DNA of 64,000 nucleotides from Ochrobactrum sp. Marseille-Q0166. Lineage in GTDB: Bacteria; Pseudomonadota; Alphaproteobacteria; Rhizobiales; Rhizobiaceae. The translations under genes and the position numbers were made by a program. This document shows, in pieces, positions 56,647 to 64,000 of this stretch. The stretch covers positions 1,784,501-1,848,500 of the forward strand of contig NZ_JACJUO010000001.1 in the NCBI RefSeq assembly GCF_014397025.1. The letters run 5' to 3'. The first letter of the stretch is position 1. Each line of letters begins with the position of its first letter. The notes beneath the pieces were generated by a model. The model was given only the letters and a program-made list of their open reading frames with translations. It was not told where the DNA came from and did no database searches.

Positions 56647-58959
56647 TTAAAACTTGCCAGAACGTGGGAACCCCTTGGGCACCAGCCGCCCAGCGGACGC
56701 TCGGGCTGCAATCCACTCGACAAGCTCTTCCTTGCTGCGATTGAATGTGCGATCTGCTGAATCCTGCCATGACAGGCCTTCGCTGATTGCGAAGGTACGG
56801 ACATCGGACACGCCGCCGTCCTTATACTTCTGCAAGCGAACGCCCTTGCCCCGGGTCATTTCCGGAATTTCCGCCAGCGGAAAGACAACCATCTTCCGAT
56901 TCTCGCCCACGACCGCAATGTGATCCCCTGAAATGCGCTGGCAAAGCTTTGCTTCGTCCGGTGCCTTCACGTTCATCACCTGTTTGCCCTTGCGGGTATT
57001 GGCGACTGCTTCATTCTCGGAGACGATAAAGCCATTGCCTTCATGCGATACGAGCAAAAGCTTGGCTTGAGGATCATGGACAAAAGCTGTGAGGATATCC
57101 TGATCATTCTCCATATCGACGAGGATGCGGATCGGTTCTCCATGGCCGCGTCCGCCCGGAAGGGTGTTCGCACCAATGGTGAAGAACTTGCCACCTGTCG
57201 TGAAGAATAGAAGCTTATCAGTCGTTTCTGCATGGAAGGCAAGCTTGAGCTTATCACCTTCCTTGAAAGCCAGTGTAGAGAAGTCTGCCAGATGACCTTT
57301 CATCGCGCGCAGCCAGCCCTTTTCAGACACGACGATGGTTACCGGCTCACGCTCGATCATCGCCTGATGAATGTCTTCAAGGTCATGCGTCGGTGCTTCG
57401 GCAAATGTACTACGACGCTTGCCGAGTTTGGTTTCAGGGCCAAACTTTTCCCGAACAGCTTTGATTTCGGTGCTGATTTTCTTCCACTGGCGCGTGCCCG
57501 AAGCAAGCAGACCTTCCAGATCAGCCTTCTCGGCAGTCAACCCGTCGAATTCTTTGCGAATTTCAAACTCTTCAAGCTTGCGCAACGAACGCAGCCGCAT
57601 GTTGAGGATCGCTTCGGCCTGATTATCCGTCAGATCGAAAGTCCGCATCAATTCCTGCTTAGGCTCATCCTCTTCACGAATGATGCGGATGACTTCATCA
57701 AGATTGAGATAGGCCTTCAGGAATCCGCCGAGGATTTCCAGACGCTTATCAATTTCCGCCAGACGGTATTCAGAACGGCGAACCAGCACTTCCTTGCGAT
57801 GTTCAAGCCATTCCTTGAGCACGCCGCCCAGTGACAGAACATTCGGCACTTTGCCATGCGAAAGCACGTTCATGTTGAGCGAAACCCGGTTCTCAAGCTC
57901 GGTCAGCTTGAAAAGTGATTCCATCAGCAGTTCAGGATCGACCGTGCGGTTCTTCGGTTCCAGAACGATGCGGATATCTTCCGCAGACTCGTCGCGAATA
58001 TCGTCGAGCAACGGCAGCTTCTTGGCGAGAAGCAGCTCTGCAATCTTTTCGATCAGGCGCGATTTCTGAACCTGATACGGAATCTCAGTGACAACAATCA
58101 CCCAGGTTCCGCGGTTCCCCTCTTCCTTATGCCAGCGCGCACGCGAACGGAAAGAACCACGCCCGGTCCGATAGGCTTCAACAATATTGGCATGTTCTTC
58201 AACCAGAATGCCGCCGGTCGGGAAATCAGGACCACGTACCTTGCACTTCAAAAGGGCTGACGGATCGCTTTCCGCTTCCTTTTTCAGCTCTTCCCATTGA
58301 TCCGGCGAAGTGACGAGTTCTTCAACTGTCGCTTCTGGATGGTTGATGAGATACAGCGCCGACGAGCACAGCTCCGCCACATTATGCGGAGGAATATTGG
58401 TCGCCATACCAACCGCGATGCCGGCCGAACCATTGGCAAGCAGGTTCGGGAACGCACCCGGGAGGACGATGGGTTCTTCATCCTCTTCATTATAGGTAGG
58501 GCGGAAGTCGATGGCGTTTTCGTTGATGCCTTCAAGAAGCAGCGTCGCCACTTCGGTCATACGCGCTTCGGTATAACGCATAGCAGCCGCATTATCGCCG
58601 TCGATATTGCCGAAATTGCCTTGCCCATCCACGAGCGGATAACGCACGGCAAAATCCTGTGCCAGACGCACCAGCGCATCGTAAATCGAGGCGTCGCCGT
58701 GTGGGTGGAATTTACCCATAACGTCACCGACGATACGCGCGCATTTTGCGTAAGCCTGATCGGGATTAAGTCGCAGCAGGCGCATGGCATGCATGATGCG
58801 GCGATGCACCGGTTTCAAACCGTCACGCACATCCGGCAGCGCACGATGCATGATCGTGGACAGCGCATAAGCGAGGTAGCGTTCCTCGAGTGCCGATTTA
58901 AGGTCGACCCGTTCGATGTGTTCTTCGCCGTCGCCCGGCGGAATCAGACTTTTACCCAT
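56647..58959 (-). CDS. parC: DNA topoisomerase IV subunit A
   Basis: Type IIA topoisomerase breakage subunit that unlinks daughter chromosomes, 770 residues. The catalytic tyrosine is Y129 ([11 protein letters not shown]). The N-terminal DNA-gate block is [20 protein letters not shown]. The quinolone-determining region reads [14 protein letters not shown], with Ala at the E. coli Ser80 position and Asp at Glu84. The C-terminal beta-propeller part is shorter than in GyrA, and the GyrA box is absent. The start is ATG 58959 (MGKSLIPPG). Confidence 0.93.
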   Translation of the reverse strand: MGKSLIPPGDGEEHIERVDLKSALEERYLAYALSTIMHRALPDVRDGLKPVHRRIMHAMRLLRLNPDQAYAKCARIVGDVMGKFHPHGDASIYDALVRLAQDFAVRYPLVDGQGNFGNIDGDNAAAMRYTEARMTEVATLLLEGINENAIDFRPTYNEEDEEPIVLPGAFPNLLANGSAGIAVGMATNIPPHNVAELCSSALYLINHPEATVEELVTSPDQWEELKKEAESDPSALLKCKVRGPDFPTGGILVEEHANIVEAYRTGRGSFRSRARWHKEEGNRGTWVIVVTEIPYQVQKSRLIEKIAELLLAKKLPLLDDIRDESAEDIRIVLEPKNRTVDPELLMESLFKLTELENRVSLNMNVLSHGKVPNVLSLGGVLKEWLEHRKEVLVRRSEYRLAEIDKRLEILGGFLKAYLNLDEVIRIIREEDEPKQELMRTFDLTDNQAEAILNMRLRSLRKLEEFEIRKEFDGLTAEKADLEGLLASGTRQWKKISTEIKAVREKFGPETKLGKRRSTFAEAPTHDLEDIHQAMIEREPVTIVVSEKGWLRAMKGHLADFSTLAFKEGDKLKLAFHAETTDKLLFFTTGGKFFTIGANTLPGGRGHGEPIRILVDMENDQDILTAFVHDPQAKLLLVSHEGNGFIVSENEAVANTRKGKQVMNVKAPDEAKLCQRISGDHIAVVGENRKMVVFPLAEIPEMTRGKGVRLQKYKDGGVSDVRTFAISEGLSWQDSADRTFNRSKEELVEWIAARASAGRLVPKGFPRSGKF

Positions 58960-59173
58960 AGTTCTCAGTACCAATTGCGCGATTCGTCAGCAAGTAGCGA
59001 TGAGAACCAATCCAGTACATTCGTCGTAAATAAACCGTCATTTCATTTCTATACGAGAATTGTAGTGGTTTTCTCCACAACTATCATCGGATGAACAAAA
59101 CGGGCTTTTTTTCCTTTCGTAAAAGCTTATGAAGTCATTTGAATTTTTTTACCAAAAGATCAGGAGCTATTAA

Positions 59174-60373
59174 ATGCAGTTTTTCGTTGTTGGTAAGCGG
59201 ACTATACGCACCTTCGCAGCAAGCACGGCGCTCTCGCTCGTTCTTGGCGGCGCAGCAATGGCTGCGGATGCAAATGCGGTCGCGGAACGCATCAAGGCAT
59301 TGTATACCAAGCAGGGTGGTGAGCTGAACTTTTCCGAAGTGACGGCTGATGGCGATGATGTTCTTTTAAAAGGCGCGTCAATCAAGCTGCCTACGGTTTC
59401 CAAAGGTGCTGTTCCACTCGGTGATATAACGCTCGAAAACGTTCAGGATACACCTGAAGGCGGCTACAGCATTGAAAAAATTGCTGTTGCTGATATGGAT
59501 TTCCCTGCTGAAGGCGCAGATAAGAACGATAAAGCCTCGATCAAAGGTATCTCGATGGAGAATGTCATTCTCCCATCGGAAAAAGCTGAAGGCCCCCTCA
59601 GCCAGATGATCTTCTATGATAAGATGAAGATTGATGAAGTAGCCGTCGGTACACCTGGAAGAGATGGCGCTCTCATCAAGGGAATGGAAGTCACCCTAAA
59701 TTCAGCCAACAAGGCTGAAAAGATCGATTACGCTCTTACTATTGCTGATATTGATGCAACCTTCGATAAAGACGGCAAAAATCCACTTGCTCCGCTGGAC
59801 ATAAGTGCGTTGAAGGGCTCGATTAACTCGAAGGGCACATGGCAGCCGACTGCTGGCAATGCAACACTTGATCAGTTCGAAATCGATGCGAATGATCTTG
59901 GAAAAATCAACCTGACCGGTGCCATTGAGGGCTACGATCTATCGTTCGTAGAAGCTCTGCAGAAGACACAGGAAAACATGGCCAAGGCTGATGCCGAAAA
60001 GGATGCAGCAGGCCTCGCTTTTCTCGGTCTCGCGGAACAGCTGAGCCTCAAGAATCTTTCGATTCGCTTTGACAACGAAACACTCACACAGAAGCTGCTC
60101 GACTATTACGGCAAGCAGCAGGGCGCTGATGGCAAGCAGCTTGGCGAACAGCTGAAGATGATGGTTCCACTGATGGCTACACAGCTCAAGAACCCTGAAT
60201 TTGCTCAGCAGCTCAAGACCGCAGCTGAAAAATACTTCGACGATCCAAAGTCGCTGACTGTTTCTGCTTCGCCTGACCAGTCGGTCAGCTTCGCATCCAT
60301 CGTTGCGACTGCTTCGCTCGACCCAACGAAAATCATCCAGCTTCTGAAAATTGGTGTTGAAGCCAACAACTGA
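59174..60373 (+). CDS. secreted periplasmic protein of unknown function
   Basis: 399 residues. A signal peptide of about 30 residues ends GGAAMA-AD, and a GGAGC ribosome site precedes ATG 59174. The mature part is rich in short beta-type segments with repeated phrases (VLLKGASIKLP, ITLENVQDTPEGGYSIEKIAV, ISMENVILPSE, ALIKGMEVTLN), suggesting a repetitive beta structure. A C-terminal helical region (about 285-370) has many Gln, Leu and Lys. I do not recognise a named family. It is transcribed alone and ends at its own terminator. Confidence 0.85.
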   Translation: MQFFVVGKRTIRTFAASTALSLVLGGAAMAADANAVAERIKALYTKQGGELNFSEVTADGDDVLLKGASIKLPTVSKGAVPLGDITLENVQDTPEGGYSIEKIAVADMDFPAEGADKNDKASIKGISMENVILPSEKAEGPLSQMIFYDKMKIDEVAVGTPGRDGALIKGMEVTLNSANKAEKIDYALTIADIDATFDKDGKNPLAPLDISALKGSINSKGTWQPTAGNATLDQFEIDANDLGKINLTGAIEGYDLSFVEALQKTQENMAKADAEKDAAGLAFLGLAEQLSLKNLSIRFDNETLTQKLLDYYGKQQGADGKQLGEQLKMMVPLMATQLKNPEFAQQLKTAAEKYFDDPKSLTVSASPDQSVSFASIVATASLDPTKIIQLLKIGVEANN

Positions 60374-60399
60374 TCAGATCGAGTTTGATCACATGAAAT

Positions 60400-60426
60400 C
60401 CGGTGAGTTCTGCTCACCGGTTTTTT
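60400..60426 (+). terminator. terminator of the secreted-protein gene
   Basis: CCGGTGAG (60400-60407) with CTCACCGG (60413-60420), then TTTTTT (60421-60426). Confidence 0.88.
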
Positions 60427-60441
60427 ATTATTTACCAAAGA

Positions 60442-60468
60442 AAAAGCCCGGTCGGCGACCGGGCTTTT
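60442..60468 (-). terminator. aspS terminator
   Basis: AAAAGCCCGGTC (60442-60453) with GACCGGGCTTTT (60457-60468), loop GGC. Symmetric, so usable from both sides; it lies 22 bases after the aspS stop. Confidence 0.85.
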
Positions 60469-60489
60469 AAGTGTTCAGACGGGAGGAAA

Positions 60490-62277
60490 TCAGCTCTTCT
60501 GAGTTGGTGCTAGGCGAATATGAAGATCGCGCAGCTGAGCTGGTGACACCTCCGAAGGCGCGTTCATCAAAAGATCAAGCGCCTGCTGGTTCATTGGGAA
60601 GAGCGAAATCTCGCGCAAATTCTTCGCACCAACCAGGAGCATGATAACGCGATCAATACCGGCTGCCATGCCGCCGTGTGGAGGCGCACCATACTGGAAC
60701 GCGCGATAGAGACCGCCGAAGCGCTCTTCCACGTCCTGCTGGCTGAGGCCAACCTTTTCGAACGCCTTGACCATAACATCCGGCAGCTGGTTACGAATCG
60801 AGCCGGAAGCGATTTCAAAGCCATTACAGACGAGATCGTACTGGTAAGCCTTGAGCGTCAGCGGGTCCTGCGTTTCCAGTGCTTCCATGCCACCCTGTGG
60901 CATCGAGAAAGGGTTGTGCGCGAAGTCGAGCTTCTTGTTGTCTTCGTCCCATTCGTAGAACGGGAAGTCGATGATCCATGCGAGTTCAAAGCGATCACGA
61001 TCAACGAGGTTCAGTTCTTCACCAGCACGCGTGCGGGCGTCGCCTGCGAATTTGTAGAACTTCGATGGCTGACCGGCTACGAAGAAGCAGGCATCGCCGT
61101 CGCCGAGACCCAGCTGGTTGCGGAGCGCTTCGGTTCGTTCTTCACCAATATTCTTGGCAATCGGACCTGCGCCTTCAAGCTTGTCGCCTTCTTTGCGCCA
61201 GAAGATATAACCGAGGCCCGGCTGGCCTTCACCCTGCGCCCATGAGTTCATGCGGTCGCAGAATGCACGCGAACCACCGGTCTTTGCGGGGATTGCCCAG
61301 ACTTCTACTTTTGGATCGTTGGCGATCATGTTCGCGAAGACCTTGAAACCGGAACCAGCGAAATGCTCGGTCACTGCCTGCATTTCAATCGGGTTGCGCA
61401 GATCAGGCTTGTCCGAACCATAAGTGCGGATTGCGTCGTCATAAGCGATGCGACGGAACTGTTGCGTGACAGGCTTGCCTTCGGCAAACTCTTCAAAGAT
61501 GCCGCGCATGACAGGTTCCATCGTTTCCCAGATTTCTTCCTGAGTAACGAAGCTCATTTCAAGGTCGAGCTGGTAAAACTCGCCCGGCAGACGATCTGCA
61601 CGTGGATCTTCATCGCGGAAGCAAGGGGCGATCTGGAAGTAGCGGTCGAAACCGGCAACCATCAGAAGCTGCTTATACTGCTGCGGAGCCTGCGGCAGCG
61701 CATAGAACTTGCCTTCATGGATACGGCTTGGCACGAGGAAGTCGCGCGCGCCTTCCGGCGAAGAAGCTGTCAGGATCGGCGTCGAAAACTCATTGAAGCC
61801 GATTTCGGTCATGCGGCGACGCATTGCGCTAATGATCTTGGTACGGCTCATAATGTTCTTGTGCAGCGTTTCGCGGCGCAGATCGAGGAAGCGGTACTTG
61901 AGGCGAATATCTTCCGGATAGTCGGGCTCACCGAACACGGGCAGCGGCAGTTCCTTGGCAGCGGCCAGAACTTCGATCTCGGTTGCGAAAATTTCAACGT
62001 CGCCAGTTGGCAAATTGGCGTTCACGGCATCGCCTGCGCGGGCCTTCACTTCACCATCGACGCGAATAACCCATTCGCCGCGAACAGTTTCAGCAACCTT
62101 GAACGCGGGCGAATCAGGATCGGCCACGATCTGTGTGATGCCATAATGGTCGCGAAGATCGATGAAGAGAATGCCGCCATGGTCACGGACGCGGTGAACC
62201 CAGCCGGACAGACGGACATTGGAACCAACATCCGATTTGCGAAGGGCTGCGCAGGTATGGCTGCGATAACGGTGCAT
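60490..62277 (-). CDS. aspS: aspartyl-tRNA synthetase
   Basis: Class II synthetase of bacterial type, 595 residues. It has an N-terminal OB anticodon domain ([20 protein letters not shown]), motif 2 ([20 protein letters not shown]), a GAD insertion around residues 290-420 and motif 3 ([14 protein letters not shown]). In alphaproteobacteria it is usually non-discriminating and also charges tRNA-Asn for GatCAB; this cannot be seen directly. The start is ATG 62277 (MHRYRSHTC), with AAAGGCAG upstream; a longer frame to 62328 is rejected. Confidence 0.96.
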   Translation of the reverse strand: MHRYRSHTCAALRKSDVGSNVRLSGWVHRVRDHGGILFIDLRDHYGITQIVADPDSPAFKVAETVRGEWVIRVDGEVKARAGDAVNANLPTGDVEIFATEIEVLAAAKELPLPVFGEPDYPEDIRLKYRFLDLRRETLHKNIMSRTKIISAMRRRMTEIGFNEFSTPILTASSPEGARDFLVPSRIHEGKFYALPQAPQQYKQLLMVAGFDRYFQIAPCFRDEDPRADRLPGEFYQLDLEMSFVTQEEIWETMEPVMRGIFEEFAEGKPVTQQFRRIAYDDAIRTYGSDKPDLRNPIEMQAVTEHFAGSGFKVFANMIANDPKVEVWAIPAKTGGSRAFCDRMNSWAQGEGQPGLGYIFWRKEGDKLEGAGPIAKNIGEERTEALRNQLGLGDGDACFFVAGQPSKFYKFAGDARTRAGEELNLVDRDRFELAWIIDFPFYEWDEDNKKLDFAHNPFSMPQGGMEALETQDPLTLKAYQYDLVCNGFEIASGSIRNQLPDVMVKAFEKVGLSQQDVEERFGGLYRAFQYGAPPHGGMAAGIDRVIMLLVGAKNLREISLFPMNQQALDLLMNAPSEVSPAQLRDLHIRLAPTQKS

Positions 62278-62629
62278 GATTTCTGCCTTTTGGAACTTTA
62301 TAAATCTTGTGCAGGCAAAGCGCTGCAATTCCGGCGGAAAAGCGCATTTTGATCACACTTTGTCAAGCCGATACTGCCTATATCCAGGCACGTACAAGGC
62401 CTTGTTGAACCAGCTTGGCGGATTATGTCGACAAAAACCACTATTTACGTGCTATTGCATCACTATATACTTTTTGCAGTGCGACCAGCAGCCCGAAGCC
62501 ATCCACCATTATCCAGAGCTTGTTTCAATCTGACTGATTCATATAGAAGCGTGCGCTAATCCTCCGTTAAACGTGCATCGTGTCCGAAAATCGCTTCACA
62601 GTTTTCGGGATGCGCTCTAAAAGAAAAAC
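62278..62629. other. 352-base spacer between aspS and rnd
   Basis: Divergent promoter region of aspS and rnd. It contains a REP-like palindrome (62573-62616) close to the rnd start. No gene seen. Confidence 0.6.
62573..62616. repeat. REP-like palindromic element, copy 3
   Basis: GTGCATCGTGTCCGAAAA and GTTTTCGGGATGCGC form imperfect pairing arms around TCGCTTCACA. Same core as the copies at 22559 and 45057. It lies 13 bases before the rnd start codon. Confidence 0.6.
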
Positions 62630-63784
62630 ATGCAGCTCATCACGACCACAGAGGCCCTTGAAGAGGCCGTATCCGCCCTAGCCAAATCCGACTTTGTAAC
62701 GGTCGATACCGAATTCATTCGGGAAACGACCTTCTGGCCGGAACTCTGTCTCATTCAGATGGCTTCGCCCGACCATACCGCTCTGGTCGATGCATTGGCA
62801 CCCGGTCTTGATCTCGCTCCTTTCTTCCGCCTGATGGCCGATGAAAAAGTGGTAAAGGTGTTCCACGCAGCGCGCCAAGACATAGAAATCGTCTTTCACT
62901 TAGGCAATTTGATCCCTGCCCCGATTTTTGACAGTCAGGTTGCCGCTATGGTCTGCGGCTTTGGCGATGCCATTTCCTATGACGCTCTGGTTCAGAAAGT
63001 CACCGGAAAACACATCGACAAGTCCTCACGCTTTACTGACTGGCGCCGCCGTCCCCTGTCTGAAAAACAGCTCGATTACGCGCTGGCTGATGTCACCTAT
63101 CTGCGCGATATCTACCTTTATCTCAAAGATGAGCTCCAGAAAGAAGGTCGTAGCGAGTGGGTTAACGAGGAAATGGCTGTTCTCAGTGCACGCGAGACTT
63201 ATGATCTGCATCCAGATGATGCTTGGAAGCGTGTGAAGACCCGCATGCGTAAACCAATTGAGCTTGCAATCGTTCAGTCTGTTGCTGCATGGCGTGAACG
63301 TGAAGCACGCGAACGCAATGTTCCGCGTGGCCGCGTCATCAAGGACGACACGATTGCTGAAATCGCCCAGCAGCAGCCAAAAGATGCGGAAGCGCTGGGA
63401 CGTCTTCGTTCGATTCCGAAAGGCTGGGAACGGTCGGCTCAAGCGGCGGGTCTGGTGAACGCCATCCAGACGGCATTGGCTATACCAAAAGAAGACCTGC
63501 CAAAGTTGCCAAAACAGTCTCATTCGCCAGAAGGCAGTGCTGCGGCTGCAGATATTCTCAAAGTGCTGCTCAAGCTTGTAACCGAAGAACACGGGGTTGC
63601 CGCCAAGATCGTTGCAAGTTCTGATGATATTGACAAGATCGCAGCCGAAGGCGAGAAAGCCAATGTTCCCGCCCTTCAGGGCTGGCGCCGCGAAGTCTTC
63701 GGTCAGAAAGCGCTTGATCTCATTGAAGGCAAAATCGGTATTCGGTTTGAAAACCGGCGCATTCAAGCTGTCGAATTAAACTAG
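62630..63784 (+). CDS. rnd: ribonuclease D
   Basis: 3'-5' exoribonuclease that trims tRNA and other small RNA ends. It is 384 residues. DEDDy active-site residues are D26 and E28 (VDTEFIRE), D84 (AARQDIEI), and Y150 and D154 (YALADVTYL). HRDC-type helical domains follow from about residue 205 (KPIELAIVQSVAAWREREA). The ribosome site is weak. Located between aspS and the gene at the right edge. Confidence 0.95.
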   Translation: MQLITTTEALEEAVSALAKSDFVTVDTEFIRETTFWPELCLIQMASPDHTALVDALAPGLDLAPFFRLMADEKVVKVFHAARQDIEIVFHLGNLIPAPIFDSQVAAMVCGFGDAISYDALVQKVTGKHIDKSSRFTDWRRRPLSEKQLDYALADVTYLRDIYLYLKDELQKEGRSEWVNEEMAVLSARETYDLHPDDAWKRVKTRMRKPIELAIVQSVAAWREREARERNVPRGRVIKDDTIAEIAQQQPKDAEALGRLRSIPKGWERSAQAAGLVNAIQTALAIPKEDLPKLPKQSHSPEGSAAAADILKVLLKLVTEEHGVAAKIVASSDDIDKIAAEGEKANVPALQGWRREVFGQKALDLIEGKIGIRFENRRIQAVELN

Positions 63785-63843
63785 AGTGCATTCTGAGAAA
63801 TGTTAAACGGTCTTTAAAAAAAGAGGCACGATAAAACATAAGG

Positions 63844-63877
63844 AAAAGGCCGGCGGGAAAACTCCAGTCGGCCTTTT
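63844..63877. terminator. bidirectional terminator between rnd and the right-edge gene
   Basis: AAAAGGCCG (63844-63852) with CGGCCTTTT (63869-63877) and a 16-base loop. It lies between convergent genes. Confidence 0.8.
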
Positions 63878-63898
63878 ATCTTAAGTATTCTGACGAAT

Positions 63899-64000
63899 TT
63901 AATGACGCTCGTTTGCGTCAATCGCACTATCTCCAATTGCAAAGAAGAGATTCTTTCCTGTCAGTTTTGCAAGCTGCTGCAAACGTCCTTCCGGACGATC
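63899..64000 (-). CDS. C-terminal fragment, possibly exopolyphosphatase (Ppx/GppA)
   Basis: Open frame of 33 codons plus TAA (63899-63901) entering from the right edge. The visible peptide starts DRPEGRLQQLAKLTG and ends SAIDANERH. The stretch and the neighbourhood (ppx beside rnd and aspS in related genomes) suggest the C-terminus of exopolyphosphatase. With so little sequence this is tentative. Confidence 0.5.
   Translation of the reverse strand, partial: DRPEGRLQQLAKLTGKNLFFAIGDSAIDANERH

Noticed and set aside
58297..59094. 265-codon plus-strand ORF
   Set aside because: Antisense to parC; no ribosome site and no recognisable motif.

Overview
The window is chromosomal DNA of an alphaproteobacterium of the order Hyphomicrobiales, most likely Brucellaceae (Ochrobactrum/Brucella group). 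This rests on recognisable protein sequences and gene orders: nuoFEDCBA; the DUF177-plsX-fabH-ihfA-merR string; glyA-nrdR-ribD-ribE-ribH-nusB; an ldtR/ldtP pair; and aspS next to rnd. Gene density is high. No IS element, phage, CRISPR array or rRNA was seen.

Layout. 1-4603 (minus): nuoF (cut by the left edge) to nuoA, respiratory complex I. 4604-6760: a sparse stretch with tRNA-Asp, tRNA-Val and one probable 31-residue membrane protein. 6761-18437: a DUF2809 membrane protein and a DeoR-type repressor on the minus strand, divergent from a plus-strand operon. That operon holds an LsrB/RbsB-like ABC transporter (binding protein, double ATPase, two permeases), a DUF4432 protein, a DeoK-like kinase, DeoC aldolase and a two-domain ALDH16-type dehydrogenase. 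It reads as a 2-deoxyribose uptake and breakdown unit: import, phosphorylation, cleavage to glyceraldehyde-3-phosphate and acetaldehyde, then oxidation of the aldehyde. 18496-24788: cupin, metY, a CoA-binding protein, a thioesterase, rplM-rpsI, an agmatinase and argC. 24832-26244: heme A synthase and a DUF2842 protein.

26269-34597 is a compact Wzy-type polysaccharide locus. It has a GNAT/BcsL-like protein, a Wzc-like co-polymerase whose kinase domain looks dead, a Wza-like lipoprotein, a GT4 glycosyltransferase, a WbaP/ExoY-type initiator and a Wzy/ligase. The content resembles the unipolar polysaccharide (upp) loci of related bacteria. A YnfA-type gene overlaps its 3' end.

35161-37141 holds a Tat-exported metallo-beta-lactamase-fold protein and the most notable regulatory DNA: two separate guanidine-II (mini-ykkC) riboswitches in tandem. 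One precedes an unrecognised 85-codon ORF, the other the guanidinium exporter gdx/sugE. 37228-46203 is housekeeping: merR, ihfA, fabH, plsX, DUF177, a cbp3-like gene, bamE, an H+-pyrophosphatase, nusB and ribH. 46299-64000 continues with riboflavin genes, nrdR, glyA, the ldtP/ldtR pair, a HIBCH-like hydrolase, hemB, an RDD protein, bpt, parC, a secreted protein of unknown function, aspS, rnd and, at the right edge, the tail of a gene that may be ppx.

Three copies of a REP-like palindrome lie in intergenic spacers. Many gene ends carry clear hairpin terminators. All calls come from reading the sequence; no database search was possible.
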